Assembly (NCBI RefSeq): GCF_036898095.1
Contig: NC_090744.1
Coordinates: 96,455,383-96,519,382 of the forward strand
Direction: 5' to 3'
DNA from: Palaemon carinicauda
Taxonomy: Eukaryota > Arthropoda > Malacostraca > Decapoda > Palaemonidae
DNA: 64,000 nucleotides
Shown here: positions 1-10,422 of the stretch, one piece after another
Numbering within the stretch: the stretch's first letter is position 1
How the letters are laid out: each line of letters starts with the position of its first letter
Made by a program: the position numbers and the translations under genes
Notes under the pieces: model-generated
What the model was told of the DNA's origin: nothing
What the model saw: only the letters and a program-made list of their open reading frames with translations
The model's database searches: none

Positions 1-704
1 GGCATTGGTGAGTCATCATTTGATTACCAAAACTAACAAATAACTTGCTAGTTCAATTTGATTACCAAAACTAACAAATAACTTGCTAGTTCATTAAACA
101 AAGTGCAAAATCAAAATACATTTATATATTACATATGAAAGATAATTGTATTCTTATATTTTATGTCTGATGAGTTTGAGTGCTTGTATAGGGGATGTTT
201 GAGGTTGTCAAATGCCTATATGACTTTTCTTAGTGTTAAGATGCTGGGTGAATTTAATCAGTACAGTTTGGCCCCTATGAGGGCTCTATGTGTCACTGTC
301 AATGGTACTGAAGGTTCTTTACTACATCCTTAGGGGCACCAGTTAAACTTCCCCTTTAGTCTGTTATAACTGAGCAGTCCAACTCCTATTTTCACTCATT
401 TAACTATAATGAGCAGTTGGCTAGAAAAGAAGTCAATATGGTAGAAATTGGCATATTAGTATAGATAAAAGCTTTAACTTGGTTATTCAGGTAGGAGGAA
501 CACAGATCATAGGAAAAGGGAAAGAACTTTTTTCATGTCTGAATCCTTTTAAAGGGAAATGGCAACAAAATTTTATTATGAGGGTAAATATGTTGTGCAA
601 TTTGCCCATAGCCCATATTTGGATGATTCAAAAATATCAAGTAAATGGGATAGACTTTTAAAACTTTGTTATTGTAAATTTTTATGTTTTGTCTCTCTAC
701 CTAG
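1..704. other. Intron of the GCP6-like gene, no exon seen
   Basis: AT-rich sequence upstream of the first recognisable exon. I looked for the preceding exon of the gamma-tubulin complex gene and did not find one, so it should lie upstream of the window. The open frames here (479-765) have no recognisable similarity and run through the splice acceptor at 701-704. Confidence 0.6.
19..94. repeat. Tandem duplication, 2 x 38 bp
   Basis: Two adjacent near-identical 38-bp units, each containing TTGATTACCAAAACTAAC and ending near CTTGCTAGTTCA. The period is read from the repeated ATTACCAAAA at 23 and 61. Confidence 0.85.
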
Positions 705-814
705 GTACATCAGACGAGTTGGACTAAATTTGAGCAAAAGTTGCGGAAGAAAGTTTCATCCTTAGATGAACTTTATGTTTTACACTGTGATTTGGTGAAT
801 GCCATTGTTTCAAG
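705..814 (+). CDS. TUBGCP6: GCP6-like exon (n-2)
   Basis: This 110-nt exon follows the acceptor CTCTCTACCTAG. It reads VHQTSWTKFEQKL and then SSLDELYVLHCDL, and ends two bases into an Arg codon before GTAAAA. Confidence 0.85.
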
Positions 815-2720
815 GTAAAATCATTCTTAATTAATGTTGATGGACATATTTTGTTATTGGTAGTTTATGATCATATTTTATTGCTAGTTTAAAAGGTATT
901 ACTGCATTTCAACGGTATTGAAAATCTTTTGTAATTTCAGGTGCTTTTTGAATAAAAATGGAGCTGTTGTTTTGAAACTTATCCATGAGGTGTTCTCTCT
1001 GATGCTTCAGTTTCGTTCTCAGTTGAAAAGCCATGTTTGGTTAATGAATGATACAACAAAGAAAATGGAACATCCAGCATTTGCAGGTTTACAAAAAACT
1101 TATAATGAATTCAACAAGCATGCAGTATTCCTTCATAAAAGTAAGTCAAAAGATGTTATATATTCTTTCAAAATAATGTTGGACCACTATAGACTTGCTG
1201 AAATGTCATAGCTCTAAAACCTCAGTTGTGTGCTTTTTCTTTAGAGGTGGTTATTTAGAAAATGTTGTATTTTCACAAAATTTAATTCAGTTCGAGTTCA
1301 TATCAAGCAGACCATTACCATACAGATGTACACTTAGACTGCATACCCACATTTATTATGTATCAAGTCTTATGTCAAGGTTATGACATTTCATTAATTG
1401 CACCTACATAGATAATTATATTTTGGCAATAATCTTCCCTTTAATCATTTAGAAGGATTCCACTTGATAATGTAGTGCCAAAATTCCAATGTTTCTACTC
1501 GTACATAAACCTTTTGTGTTTTCGAATAGGGAATGTCTTCAGCGTAGCTGGAACACCCATTGAAATCATAATTGAGGTAGTTAATGACATGTGGTGCCCA
1601 CCCTCCTGTCCAAAACTTTACTTTTGTCTTGGCAGCAACAAACACAGACATACTGTTGTGTCCATTCCAAAGCTGTTTATTCTTTTTCTTATACCTTTAG
1701 TTTATATGGTGATATCAGCTTTGTGTATAATACAGTAATGTAACAAAGCGGGATTGCAAGTGTATATTTGACACTTCAGTTTGGATAAACCAGTGATAGA
1801 TACAATCACCAGTTTGAGTGAACTGGTGATAGATCCAATCACTATCCTTTACTTTCATGTATTGTTATTGAATTTATACACTTTGTTACCGAGTGTAGAT
1901 GGTGTCTTCCCATAGGTGAGCGTTTGCATAGAGGAGCGAGAAGGTTAAGTCTTCCCTGGTTTCAATTTTGGCAATTCTAGGAATTGCTTGAGAGACTGTT
2001 AGCACTTTCCTCGCTTTTGATTTTGCTGAAGCTTCTGTGTATATGCCATTGGCTTGGACCCAGGCAGTATGCTTCAGGAGCAGAGAAAACTTTTCTACAT
2101 CAGGGAGTTGTTCAGGTTTTCCCTGAGTATGAAGTGATTGCCGCACTTCAATGGTGATTCAAGCTCTGTTGAAGACATTTCTTATTTTAAAGGACTCAGC
2201 TTTGTATAGCTAGGAAAATACAAATGATGTGAAATAGGAAAGGGAACATCTTTCACTAGACTGTAGAGTACTCAAATAAGAAAGTTTTGTGAGATAAAAC
2301 CCCTGGTAGCCAATTTTCTTCTTAAAGCTTATGTCAAACTAGGGTGTCAGGAAGTGTAGCACTTCTTAATACTTACTTTATTGTAAGAACTGCTTTTCTA
2401 GCCCTATATAGCAGGGGAATCCTACTCTATACAGGACCTTCACATTCATTTTCTCATATACAGTACATTCCAAGGCATTCAGCATTTCACACTGCATATT
2501 GCTCGTTTACTGTCAGGTCCACATTATCGAAGCACTTAGAGAACAAGAAAGTTTTATGTTTCCTCATATATACATACATATACCAAGGCACTTCCCCCAA
2601 TTTTGGGGGGTAGCCGACATCAAACAAATGAAACAAAAAAGGGGACCTCTCCTCTCTACGTTCCTCCCAACTTGACAAGGGACTCGACCAAGTTCGGCTG
2701 GTATTATTAGGGTGCCACAG

Positions 2721-2758
<38 letters not shown>

Positions 2759-5700
2759 TTATCCACCACAGGTGCAGCTTCATAATGCTGAATCCCCTAC
2801 TGCTGCTACCTCCGTGGTCATCCAAGACACCGGAGGAAGCAGCAGGGCCTACCGGAACTGCGTCACAATCGCTCGCCTTTCATTCCTATTTCTAGCACGC
2901 TCTCTTGCCTCTCTCACATCTATCCTCCTATCACCCAGAACTTCCTTTACTCCATCCATCCACCCAAACCTTGACCTTCCTCTTGTACTTCTCCCATCAA
3001 CTCTTGCATTCATCACCTTTAGCAGGTAGCCATTTTCCATTCTCTCAACATGGCCAAACCACCTTAACACATTCATATCCACTCTAGCTGCTAACTCATT
3101 TCTTACACCCTTTCTCACCCTCACTACTTTGTTTCTAACCCTATCTACTCGAGATACACCAGCCATACTCCTTAGACTCTTCATCTCAAACACATTCAAT
3201 TTCTGCCTCTCCGTCACTTTCTTTCCCTACAACTCCGATCCTTACATCACAGTTGGTATAATCACTTTCTCATACAGAACTCTCTTTACATTCATGCCCA
3301 ACCCTCTATTTTTTACTACTCCCTTAACTGCCCCCAACACTTTGCATCCTTCATTCACTCTCTGACGTACATCTGCTTCCACTCCACCATTTGCTGCAAC
3401 AACAGACCCCAATTACCTGAAGTGATCCACCTCCTCAAGTAACTCTTCATTCAACCTCGCACCACCCTCCCTTCTCGTACATCTCATAACCTTACTCTTA
3501 CCCATGTATACATGTCTTTATCTTTCTTTTTGAAAAAGCTAGAACTTATCACCATCTATTGGTCAACACACATACCTACCAGTCTTTCACCACTTTCATT
3601 TTCACCTGGTACGCCATACTTCCCAATGACACCCTCTACCTCTCCAGCGCCCACTCTAGCATTTAAGTCACCCATGACAACTACATAATTCCTTTTACCC
3701 AGTCCTTCTACACACCTAGTTAATTCATTCCAGAACCCATTCCGCTCTCCTTCACTTTTCTCACAACCGGGCCCATAGCCAGCAGTTTCCTCATAAAAGC
3801 CCTAATATCACCAGTCTTTCTTATGTCAAGTGGCAGCTTATTGTATAGTCTTAAGGCTATATATTTAAAAGCCCTAGAGCGTACAGTAGATATATATTGT
3901 ATCTAGGTTCCAATAATTTGAAACCATCTGTAACCATTTTTGTCAACATGATTTGTTGCATAATATGTAGCAATTCTCTTAGATATTTAAGACGTCCGGT
4001 TCTGATAACTTAATGGGTTATTTTAAACTTAATTCTTGCTTTAATAGGCAGCCACTGTAAATCAATTAGGGTAGGAGTTATCTTTTTTGGGGTGGGACAC
4101 CTTTTATCAGTCTTGCTCCTCTATTTATTGTTTTATAAAATCTTAGTTGCACTTTCGGTAAATTGCAGTAAATGGAGTAATCAATCCTGGTAATAATACA
4201 GTTTATCACAAGTTTATATAGAGATGTTCATCCAGGTACTTCTTTATAAAAAGAATGTTTCTAAGATGATAGCCAGCAGTTTTTACTACATAATTTATTT
4301 GGGCATTGAAGGACAAGTTACAATCAAGAGATACTCCTAGATCATGAACTTTACTAGACATCGGGACAGAATTGATATTTGTTTATTTTGATATCACCCA
4401 AGTTTCTTAGGCTGTTTTTCTTCTAACCACCAAAAACTCACTCTTATTTTCATTTAATTTTAGTTGTTTGATTGACATCTATTCCCTAACACTGGTAAGA
4501 ATACTTTTCAGAGTATTATATTGTCGTTTATAACATTTATGAAGTAAAATCGTGTATCATCTGCAAATAGTTTGAACTTCACTCCATGCATTTGTTGTAT
4601 TTTCAACATACCGCTAGTATGTATACAGAATAAGATTGGGCCCAATACACTCCCCTGAGGTACCCCTCTGTTTAAAGGTTCATATGCTAAATAAGAGTTT
4701 TCCAATTTGCACACATAAGTTTCTGTTAACCAAGTAGTCTTTTAGGTATTCAAAAGCATGATCTTCAATACTAATGGACCGTAGATCATTTAGTAGCAAT
4801 TCATGCACAACTGTATCAAAAGCAGCACTAAGATCAAGCAATATTGAAATACCCCATTTGTTTTCATTCATCATTTCTAGCATATTATTTTCAACAGAAC
4901 AGATAGACGTCTTTAGCTTATAGTTTTCTGTAAGCAGCCTGGTTGTCTGGCAAAGCTTATATTTCTTCTAAGATACTAATTAGTAGTTTAAGATTTACAT
5001 GTTCTAGCACTTTTGAAATAAAGGATAGACAGTATTTCAGTGCACTGTTCACTGCTAGTGCCTCTACCTTCACTTGTCTCCAAGCACACCATCTCAATTG
5101 ATAGGGTAAACCAAGTGAGTGGTCCCATTCAGAATGAAGGCTGAACTGAGGATAGGCATTTTGGTGAAAGCCAGGGGAACCCGATTCTGTGACACTTTGG
5201 CAGTTTCTTGTCAGTAATTAGCTCATCATAGTTTCTCCCCACCACCTGACATGGTTAATTTTAGGCCTTCATTGCACTCTAATAACATCGCGGGGCAAGC
5301 ACTTTTTTCCTAATTTTCTTGAGAACATCGAATGTCATCATCGGCTACAATGGACTTGAAAATCTCAGAAATGTTAGGATCATCAAATCCTGAATATTAT
5401 TTAGAGGATCTGTCAGATTCTGTCATTTCTTTTTTCATCATCGTCATCTCCCACGCCTATTGACGCAAAGGGCCTCATTCTATTTTAATCCATGCATTTT
5501 ATGTAGACTACAGATTTATTATCATGGTCAATCACAAGTTTCCAGGGATCTTTATGTAGAGTTTTTTCTACTTGTATTTGAAAAATATTGAAGAATTTTT
5601 TTCACTTTTCTATAAACGGCAATTGTTTTGAAAAATATTGAAGAATTTTTTTCACTTTTTTATAAACTGCAATTGTTTTACCAGTTTCCTTTCTATTCTT

Positions 5701-8700
5701 CATGGTCGATTGGGTAGAAACATACAGAAGCTTAGACTTGGCTTCATTAGATGATTACAGCTTATGGTTGCAATCCAGTGTTATTTTTAGTATAATGTAT
5801 TTAGATGTAAAACATAACTACCATTTTCAGATGTTTAGACATTTAGTCAACATAGAAATTATGAAGTTTAATGCAGTAAAGTAATGTTATCCCTTTTTAT
5901 GGCCTAAATGAGTCTGTAGTGAGAAATTAATTCTTAATTTTTTCAAGGACTCGCATAACTAATGTGCTTTAGGTCATGAATCCCATAGTTCCCGTTATTT
6001 TCAATTTTCGATCTAGCAGTGTTCCATGACAACAGGTACACCACCGAGTTTCTGGCAATAGGTGTTGCAGCACCTCTTTTTATCGAAATTCTCATGGCTA
6101 GCAAATTAAGTTAGTCACCAGTGACATACGGGACTCATTATTGTCTTTATCCATTTAATTCCTAGCATTACTTTCTGTTCTAAGATTTTAAGGAAGAAAC
6201 AAACAGTGAACTATAATAAACATATTATCCAAACGCTTTTATGAAGGATGTGTACTTGTACATATGCGAGTTTACCCGGTGATCATGCCTGTTTGAGAAT
6301 ACGATTTACACCATTGGGTGTGTGTATGTGCATGTCTGTTGACCTTGTAACTGTACTTTGCTCTCTCTCTCACCCTCAAAAGGTTTTATAACAAGTTTAA
6401 AATGCAGCAATAATATAAAAATAGAAAACAAACCGTATCAGGAAAATTAACATTGAACGCTGTACAATATATAGTACAATATACAGTATATGCTTGTGAG
6501 AAAGCTCTTTCTAGGTATCCAGTTGCAGATTTTAATGATGGTAGCAAAAAAGTATTGAGGCTAAAATCAAAGAAACTTTTGAAGTTCTCTATACTGATAT
6601 ACTTTTAATGTATTCCATACTAATGTATGCAACTTGTCAAAAATGGCAGCTAAATATTTAGGTAGATATGAAGACATGCACCCCCTCTCACCAAGGGTTT
6701 GACTACTCCCTCTCTTCCTACCTGAGGGATGGGAAGAGCTGAGCTGAGCTGAGCCAGACACTTGCTCTTTATCATATAGAGGAGATGATGCAGTGATACA
6801 TTTATTTAATTACACCCTAATGAATAGTACTGTAATATGCTAGAAGTCAAGAATTACCAATTTGTACCTATAAAGGTGAAAAAGTTAAAGTTAACCCCCA
6901 AAAAGTTGAAAATCTGGCTCTTAAAATTTACTTATGAATGATATTCTGTATATTTTTTTAAACGTTCTCTCTCTTTTTTCACTTTAGACTCCTGTTTTAA
7001 TGTTCTGAAAAGCTACAGCTTTGCTGTAGTAATGTTGAAATGGTTATTAATTTGTTAAATGTGAATGGATCATTGTTTTTGCTGTATAGTTAGAGGTACC
7101 GTATTTCCGTGTCATAGGATGCTATAAGTGGTAAGACGCACCCTTTTTTTAGCTTAGGAATTTTGGGAAAAAAAGAAATTGAGGTTTTTACAACCTATCA
7201 TAGCAGTGATTCTAGTATGATTTTTCTTATGGCACAGAAAATTTTCATATTTTGGGTGTATTATGAAATGTGATGGATAAATATTAATTAGCGGTACTTT
7301 TGTTAACAATTTTATATATTCATATAAAATATAGCAAAACCAGTCTTAGTTGTTACCATTGTAACAATGTTTGCATATATGAAAGTGGTGTTGCCAAATG
7401 CTCCTGATTAAATTTTGGTTGAGAAGTAAAATTCTAGAAATTTCACAAGGTGGAATATTTTTTTTCCTGTTATTTGTTTGACTCTAGGTCTAGTTACTTT
7501 ACAGCTAACAGGGTGATATTTGGGGGTATTTTTTCAGGAAAAAAGATGCGTCTTATGACACGAGTATGTAATTTTTTTAGTTATTACTACATAACCTACA
7601 ATGGTTTAGCAAAGACTATGTAATAATACCATACTTTGGAGCCAAGGGTGCTGGAAATTTGGTGGTGTACCTGTACCAAGTTGTAATATCAGTGAAAAAA
7701 ATGTGTACCACGAGCTAGGATTATTTTTGATAATTGTTTTTGCCACTTTTCAATCCATCAAGTGCTTGAGGAGGAAGAAACCAAACTGCCAGAGGTAATG
7801 CCATGTAATTTTCATCCCCTCTCTAAATTCTGTTTGAAAGCCTGATTTCAAAGCTGATCTGATCCTATCTAGGATTGAAGAAATTTAGTATCTTTGATGC
7901 TTCTTTGTTCATTTGAGTTATAACGCCATTATTTTTCAATATCCAAATTTACTGGGCGAGACTGGAAACCAAACTTGAGTCGGTAAAATATGAATTTACC
8001 AATGGAGATCATACCTTCAGAAGTGATGTCCAAAACAACTCTCTCTTTGGTTTGTTTACATTGAAGTAAAGGGAACATTGTTAATGCTCGATTTTAGCAT
8101 AATCCCATGTGAAGCTTCTGGAATAAAACATGTGTAAGACCTACAAGCAAGAGAAGAGATCCTTGTCCATTTACTGCTACTTTGTCCTTGGATGATATAG
8201 CAAGAACTTTGAACTTTTGACATCAATACCGATGTCATTGGGGTTTATAAACCCAGTAATGACCTTCAATACCAAGTGTTATTGTACTTTGGAACTTGAA
8301 AGTGGAATGAAAGATTGTTGTTTTGGCGAACTCATAAAAGCAGTACGAGTCTTTGTTTATCCCTGGATTCAAGTTTGGCTCCATATCTTGTCTGGCAGAT
8401 GTAAAGTGGATTTAAAGCAAATGGATATTAAAAGTTTTTTTGGCTTAGTTTTATTTATTTATATGCATGTCATTTTATGTTTAAGAACTTAAGGATGTTT
8501 ATGCCTTATGAAAATAGCATGAAATTTTTAATAATCTTAAAAATGTGAAGCATGCTATTTTAAGATATTCTGAATTTTATTGAAACTTTACTTTTAAGCA
8601 AGCATCAATATCATTTTCATAGTGGCTTCGGTAATTTTTCACATTATGAAAAGTTTTCTATAAAGAAAAATGATACAATAGTGTTGTAGATAAGAATAAG

Positions 8701-10422
8701 TTTGGTTAGATTTGTTCAAATGGTTATACACTACACCCAAGACAGTCTTCCACTGTCTTGGGTTAGAGTTCTCTTGCTTGAGGGTACACTCGAGCTGCAT
8801 ACTATTCTATTTTATTTTTCTTCCTCTTTGTTTTGTTAAAGTTTTCATAGTTTATATTGGAGATGTTTATTGTAATGTTGGTACTCTTCTTAAAATATTC
8901 TATTTTCCTTTCCTCACTGGTCTATTTTCCCTGTTGGAGCCTCTGGGCTTATAGCAACCTGCTTTTCCAACTACTGTAGTGTTGTAGCTTAGCTAGTAAT
9001 AATAATTGATAAGGATCTCTGTTGAGGGAAAATGTCTTTTATTACTTGAAATTTCAACCTGGTCTCAAAAGTTTTGTGTGAAATTCATTTATTTGAAAAA
9101 TATCAAATATTTCAAGTCAACATGTTATTTGGAATTTTATTATTTATGAAAAGCTATGTTGTTTAGTTCACAGACTGTTACCAAGAAAGTCTAATGTCTA
9201 TGTTCTATAACTTGGTAATTTTAATTACTAGGCAATGCAGGTCTGAAATGTTTTTAACCACAGAAAGCTAATACTGTAATTTCATGCTGTTCAATGTTTT
9301 TATGCTTACTATAGGACAGATAGACAAGTTGGGATTAGTTTAAAGTTATTTTTGTTGCCTTTTTACACACAATTGAGTCTTTCTCATAATTACAGTAAAT
9401 TAGTTTTTCAAAGCAGAGTTGATGATGGTTTATAGTGTTTGCTTGTATATTTTGGGGAAATTTACAGGAATAAGCTAAATACTTAACCATGACATAATTA
9501 CATCACTGTTATTAAAAATCCATGGTATTCAGGACTCTGTTAGTGTTATGTGCATGGTAAGATTATCTGTAGCTATATTATATGATATTACCATACTGTT
9601 CAGCAATACTTTACTGTAATTACAAATAATTATGGAATGAATATAGAAAGGTAAGTTAACAAATGTTTTGTAATTTATTTATACAGTATTGTTGTCGCTT
9701 CTAAAATATTTTTAAAGTTATGTGTTGAAAATATGTGATGTGTTGATAGTCATAATAAGTTGTTTAAAAAAATTAATGCTCTATAAAAAACTAACGGTTA
9801 TTTTTCTGCTTATCTTCTGTCATCTCTATATAACATTGCAGAGAAATACTTTTGTTGCCAAAAAATTAGAGAATAAAATGGCAATTTGTTTGAGATAGCC
9901 TCTGCTACCACATCTATCAGTGGAAAATTAGAATAGTACATGCATCTTTACAAAGATTTTTTTTGTAGCCGAGCTATTCACAGATGGTGAATAGCAAATG
10001 AATTTCACCAATGAAAAATGTTTGGAGATATCAGGTGAAAAACAAATGTTAAAATATGTAATATGTGGAATGTACTGCATGTTGATCTGTGTATAAAGTG
10101 TAGATAATTTGTTTTGAAAATAGTTAAGTGGTTTTTATTGAAAAAAAAGCCTTAACAACCACCTCTTAGTTTTATCAAGAAAATTTAGCATGACTTTTTA
10201 TTTTACATTAGACTTTTAACATTAAGATTAGCTGTTCAAACATATTTTTAGGAATTGTAACTCCTGCTGAAAATAAAGTTCTAGCTAGTTGCAGTGTTTA
10301 ATTGATTTTTTTTTTTATCGTTTTCAGCGCTGCTAAAAGTGGTCGAGCGATATCAACTTGGACATATTCAGGATCTGCTAAACAGACTAGATTTTAATGA
10401 TTATTATAGTAATTTAAGATGA
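705..10422 (+). CDS. TUBGCP6: Gamma-tubulin complex component 6-like, C-terminal part (3 exons)
   Basis: This is the 3' end of a gene for a GCP-family protein. These proteins bind gamma-tubulin through their C-terminal domain and build the gamma-tubulin ring complex that nucleates microtubules at centrosomes. Exons 705-814, 941-1140 and 10328-10422 join in frame (codon split 2+1, then 1+2) and give 134 residues ending in TGA. The first exon has the W..FE..L...V.SLDELY..H pattern of the GCP C-terminal helical domain. The second has FRSQL, then HPAFAGLQKTYNEF. The last ends RLDFNDYYSNLR. The FRSQL, HP.F and YN.F spacing fits GCP6 better than GCP4, whose tail also ends in RLDYN.YY. Splice sites are GTAAAA/TTTCAG and GTAAGT/TTTTCAG. 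The last intron is 9.2 kb and full of LINE debris. The N-terminal part lies outside the window. Family assignment is firm; the GCP6 subtype is likely. Confidence 0.85.
941..1140 (+). CDS. TUBGCP6: GCP6-like exon (n-1)
   Basis: This 200-nt exon lies between GTAATTTCAG and the donor GTAAGT at 1141. Its first base completes the Arg codon, and then 66 codons run from CFLNKNGAVV to AVFLHK. Confidence 0.88.
1141..2574. other. Start of the 9.2-kb last intron
   Basis: Intronic AT-rich sequence. A diverged duplication of CCAGTGATAGATACAATCAC lies near 1790-1845. Apart from the unidentified open frame at 1886-2155 I see no gene. Confidence 0.5.
1886..2155 (-). other. Unidentified open frame with coding-like composition
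   Basis: About 87 codons are open on the - strand between two stops, with a balanced, protein-like composition (for example KFSLLLKHTAWVQANGIY and TVSQAIPRIAKIE). There is no ATG at its upstream edge and no clear splice site. It lies antisense in the GCP6-like intron. I do not recognise the family. It could be a fragment of a transposon protein or an exon of an unknown gene. Confidence 0.3.
2575..3520 (-). mobile_element. LINE fragment, family 1: RT thumb and C-terminal domain plus 3' UTR
   Basis: On the - strand this encodes the end of a non-LTR retrotransposon protein: GKSKVMRC, then YEKVIIPTVM, LNVFEMKSLRSMAGV, VLRWFGHVERME and RGRSRFGWMDGVKE. This is the usual tail after the reverse transcriptase of many LINEs. 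Several stop codons interrupt the thumb region (near 3250 and 3415). The sequence around 2575-2760 resembles the 3' UTR seen in the second copy at 13795. It is a dead fragment; the clade is not assigned. Confidence 0.85.
2721..2757. repeat. Poly-C tract, 37 bp
   Basis: An uninterrupted run of 37 C inside the LINE 3' region. The corresponding place in the copy at 13795-14620 is only a short C-rich stretch (CAGCCCATCCTCACCC), so this is a local expansion or a sequencing artefact. Confidence 0.95.
3521..3792 (-). mobile_element. LINE fragment, family 1: AP-endonuclease part
   Basis: The - strand encodes GYGPGCEK, GFWNELTRCVEGL, YVVVMGDLNARVG, GKYGVPGENESGERL and KKKDKDMYTWVR. This is the C-terminal half of the apurinic-type endonuclease of non-LTR elements, with the catalytic GDLN motif. 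It runs straight into the RT remnant at about 3520, so the reverse transcriptase core has been deleted. Confidence 0.82.
3795..5010 (-). mobile_element. LINE fragment, family 2 (CR1/L2-like): RT core and C-terminus
   Basis: On the - strand a reverse transcriptase is readable in pieces: ILLDLSAAFDTVVHELLL (motif A, near 4820), GVPQGSVLGPILF (near 4650), FKLFADDTRFYF (catalytic ADD, near 4570), VHDLGVSLDCNLSFNAQIN (near 4330), then a thumb and tail down to YNKLPLDIRK near 3840. Stops and shifts break the frame. The motif wording is that of CR1/L2-type elements. It inserted beside, or was joined to, the family 1 fragment at about 3793. Confidence 0.82.
5011..7097. other. Intron sequence, mostly unassigned
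   Basis: AT-rich sequence with a short GAGCT-type repeat near 6733-6752 and CT-rich tracts. No coding exon of the host gene is visible. Some of it is probably old transposon sequence, but I cannot name it. Confidence 0.4.
5580..5679. repeat. Tandem duplication, 2 x 50 bp
   Basis: GAAAAATATTGAAGAATT recurs exactly 50 bp apart (5580 and 5630). Both units run on through TTCACTTTTYTATAAAC. Only a few mismatches separate them. Confidence 0.88.
7098..7572. mobile_element. MITE-like element with diverged inverted termini
   Basis: The left end carries CGTGTCATAGGATGC and then AAGACGCACCC. The right end, read in reverse complement, carries CGTGTCATAAGACGCATC. The wording resembles widespread non-autonomous DNA elements whose ends contain a TAAGACGCAC motif. 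About 475 bp, AT-rich inside, no open frame. Boundaries are approximate and no clear target duplication was found. Confidence 0.5.
7573..8734. other. Intron sequence without a recognised gene
   Basis: A 91-codon open frame at 8217-8492 (+) has low-complexity, hydrophobic content and no splice context or family match, so I do not call it a gene. The rest is AT-rich. Confidence 0.4.
8735..9006 (+). mobile_element. LINE 3' tail (family 3) ending in an AAT repeat
   Basis: It contains CACTGTCTTGGGTTAGAG, CTCACTGGTCTATTTTCCC, TGTTGGAGCC, GGGCTTATAGCA and TTGTAGCTTAGCTAG followed by a short (AAT)n. The same 3' tail follows a readable reverse transcriptase at 23040-24010 and recurs at 16678, 30775 and 62134. 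It is therefore the 3' end of a non-LTR element. Confidence 0.75.
9007..10327. other. End of the last intron of the GCP6-like gene
   Basis: Very AT-rich sequence with no assigned element, ending in a T-rich polypyrimidine tract before the acceptor at 10321-10327. Confidence 0.5.
10328..10422 (+). CDS. TUBGCP6: GCP6-like terminal exon
   Basis: This 95-nt terminal exon follows a T-rich tract and TTTTCAG. It reads LLKVVERYQLGHIQDLLNRL and then DFNDYYSNLR, with TGA at 10420-10422. It is in phase with the exon 9.2 kb upstream. Confidence 0.85.

Noticed and set aside
2712..3029. Proline-rich + strand open frame
   Set aside because: Made by the poly-C tract and the antisense of a LINE; no support as a gene.
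8217..8492. 91-codon + strand open frame in the GCP6 intron
   Set aside because: No family match, no splice context, hydrophobic low-complexity end.
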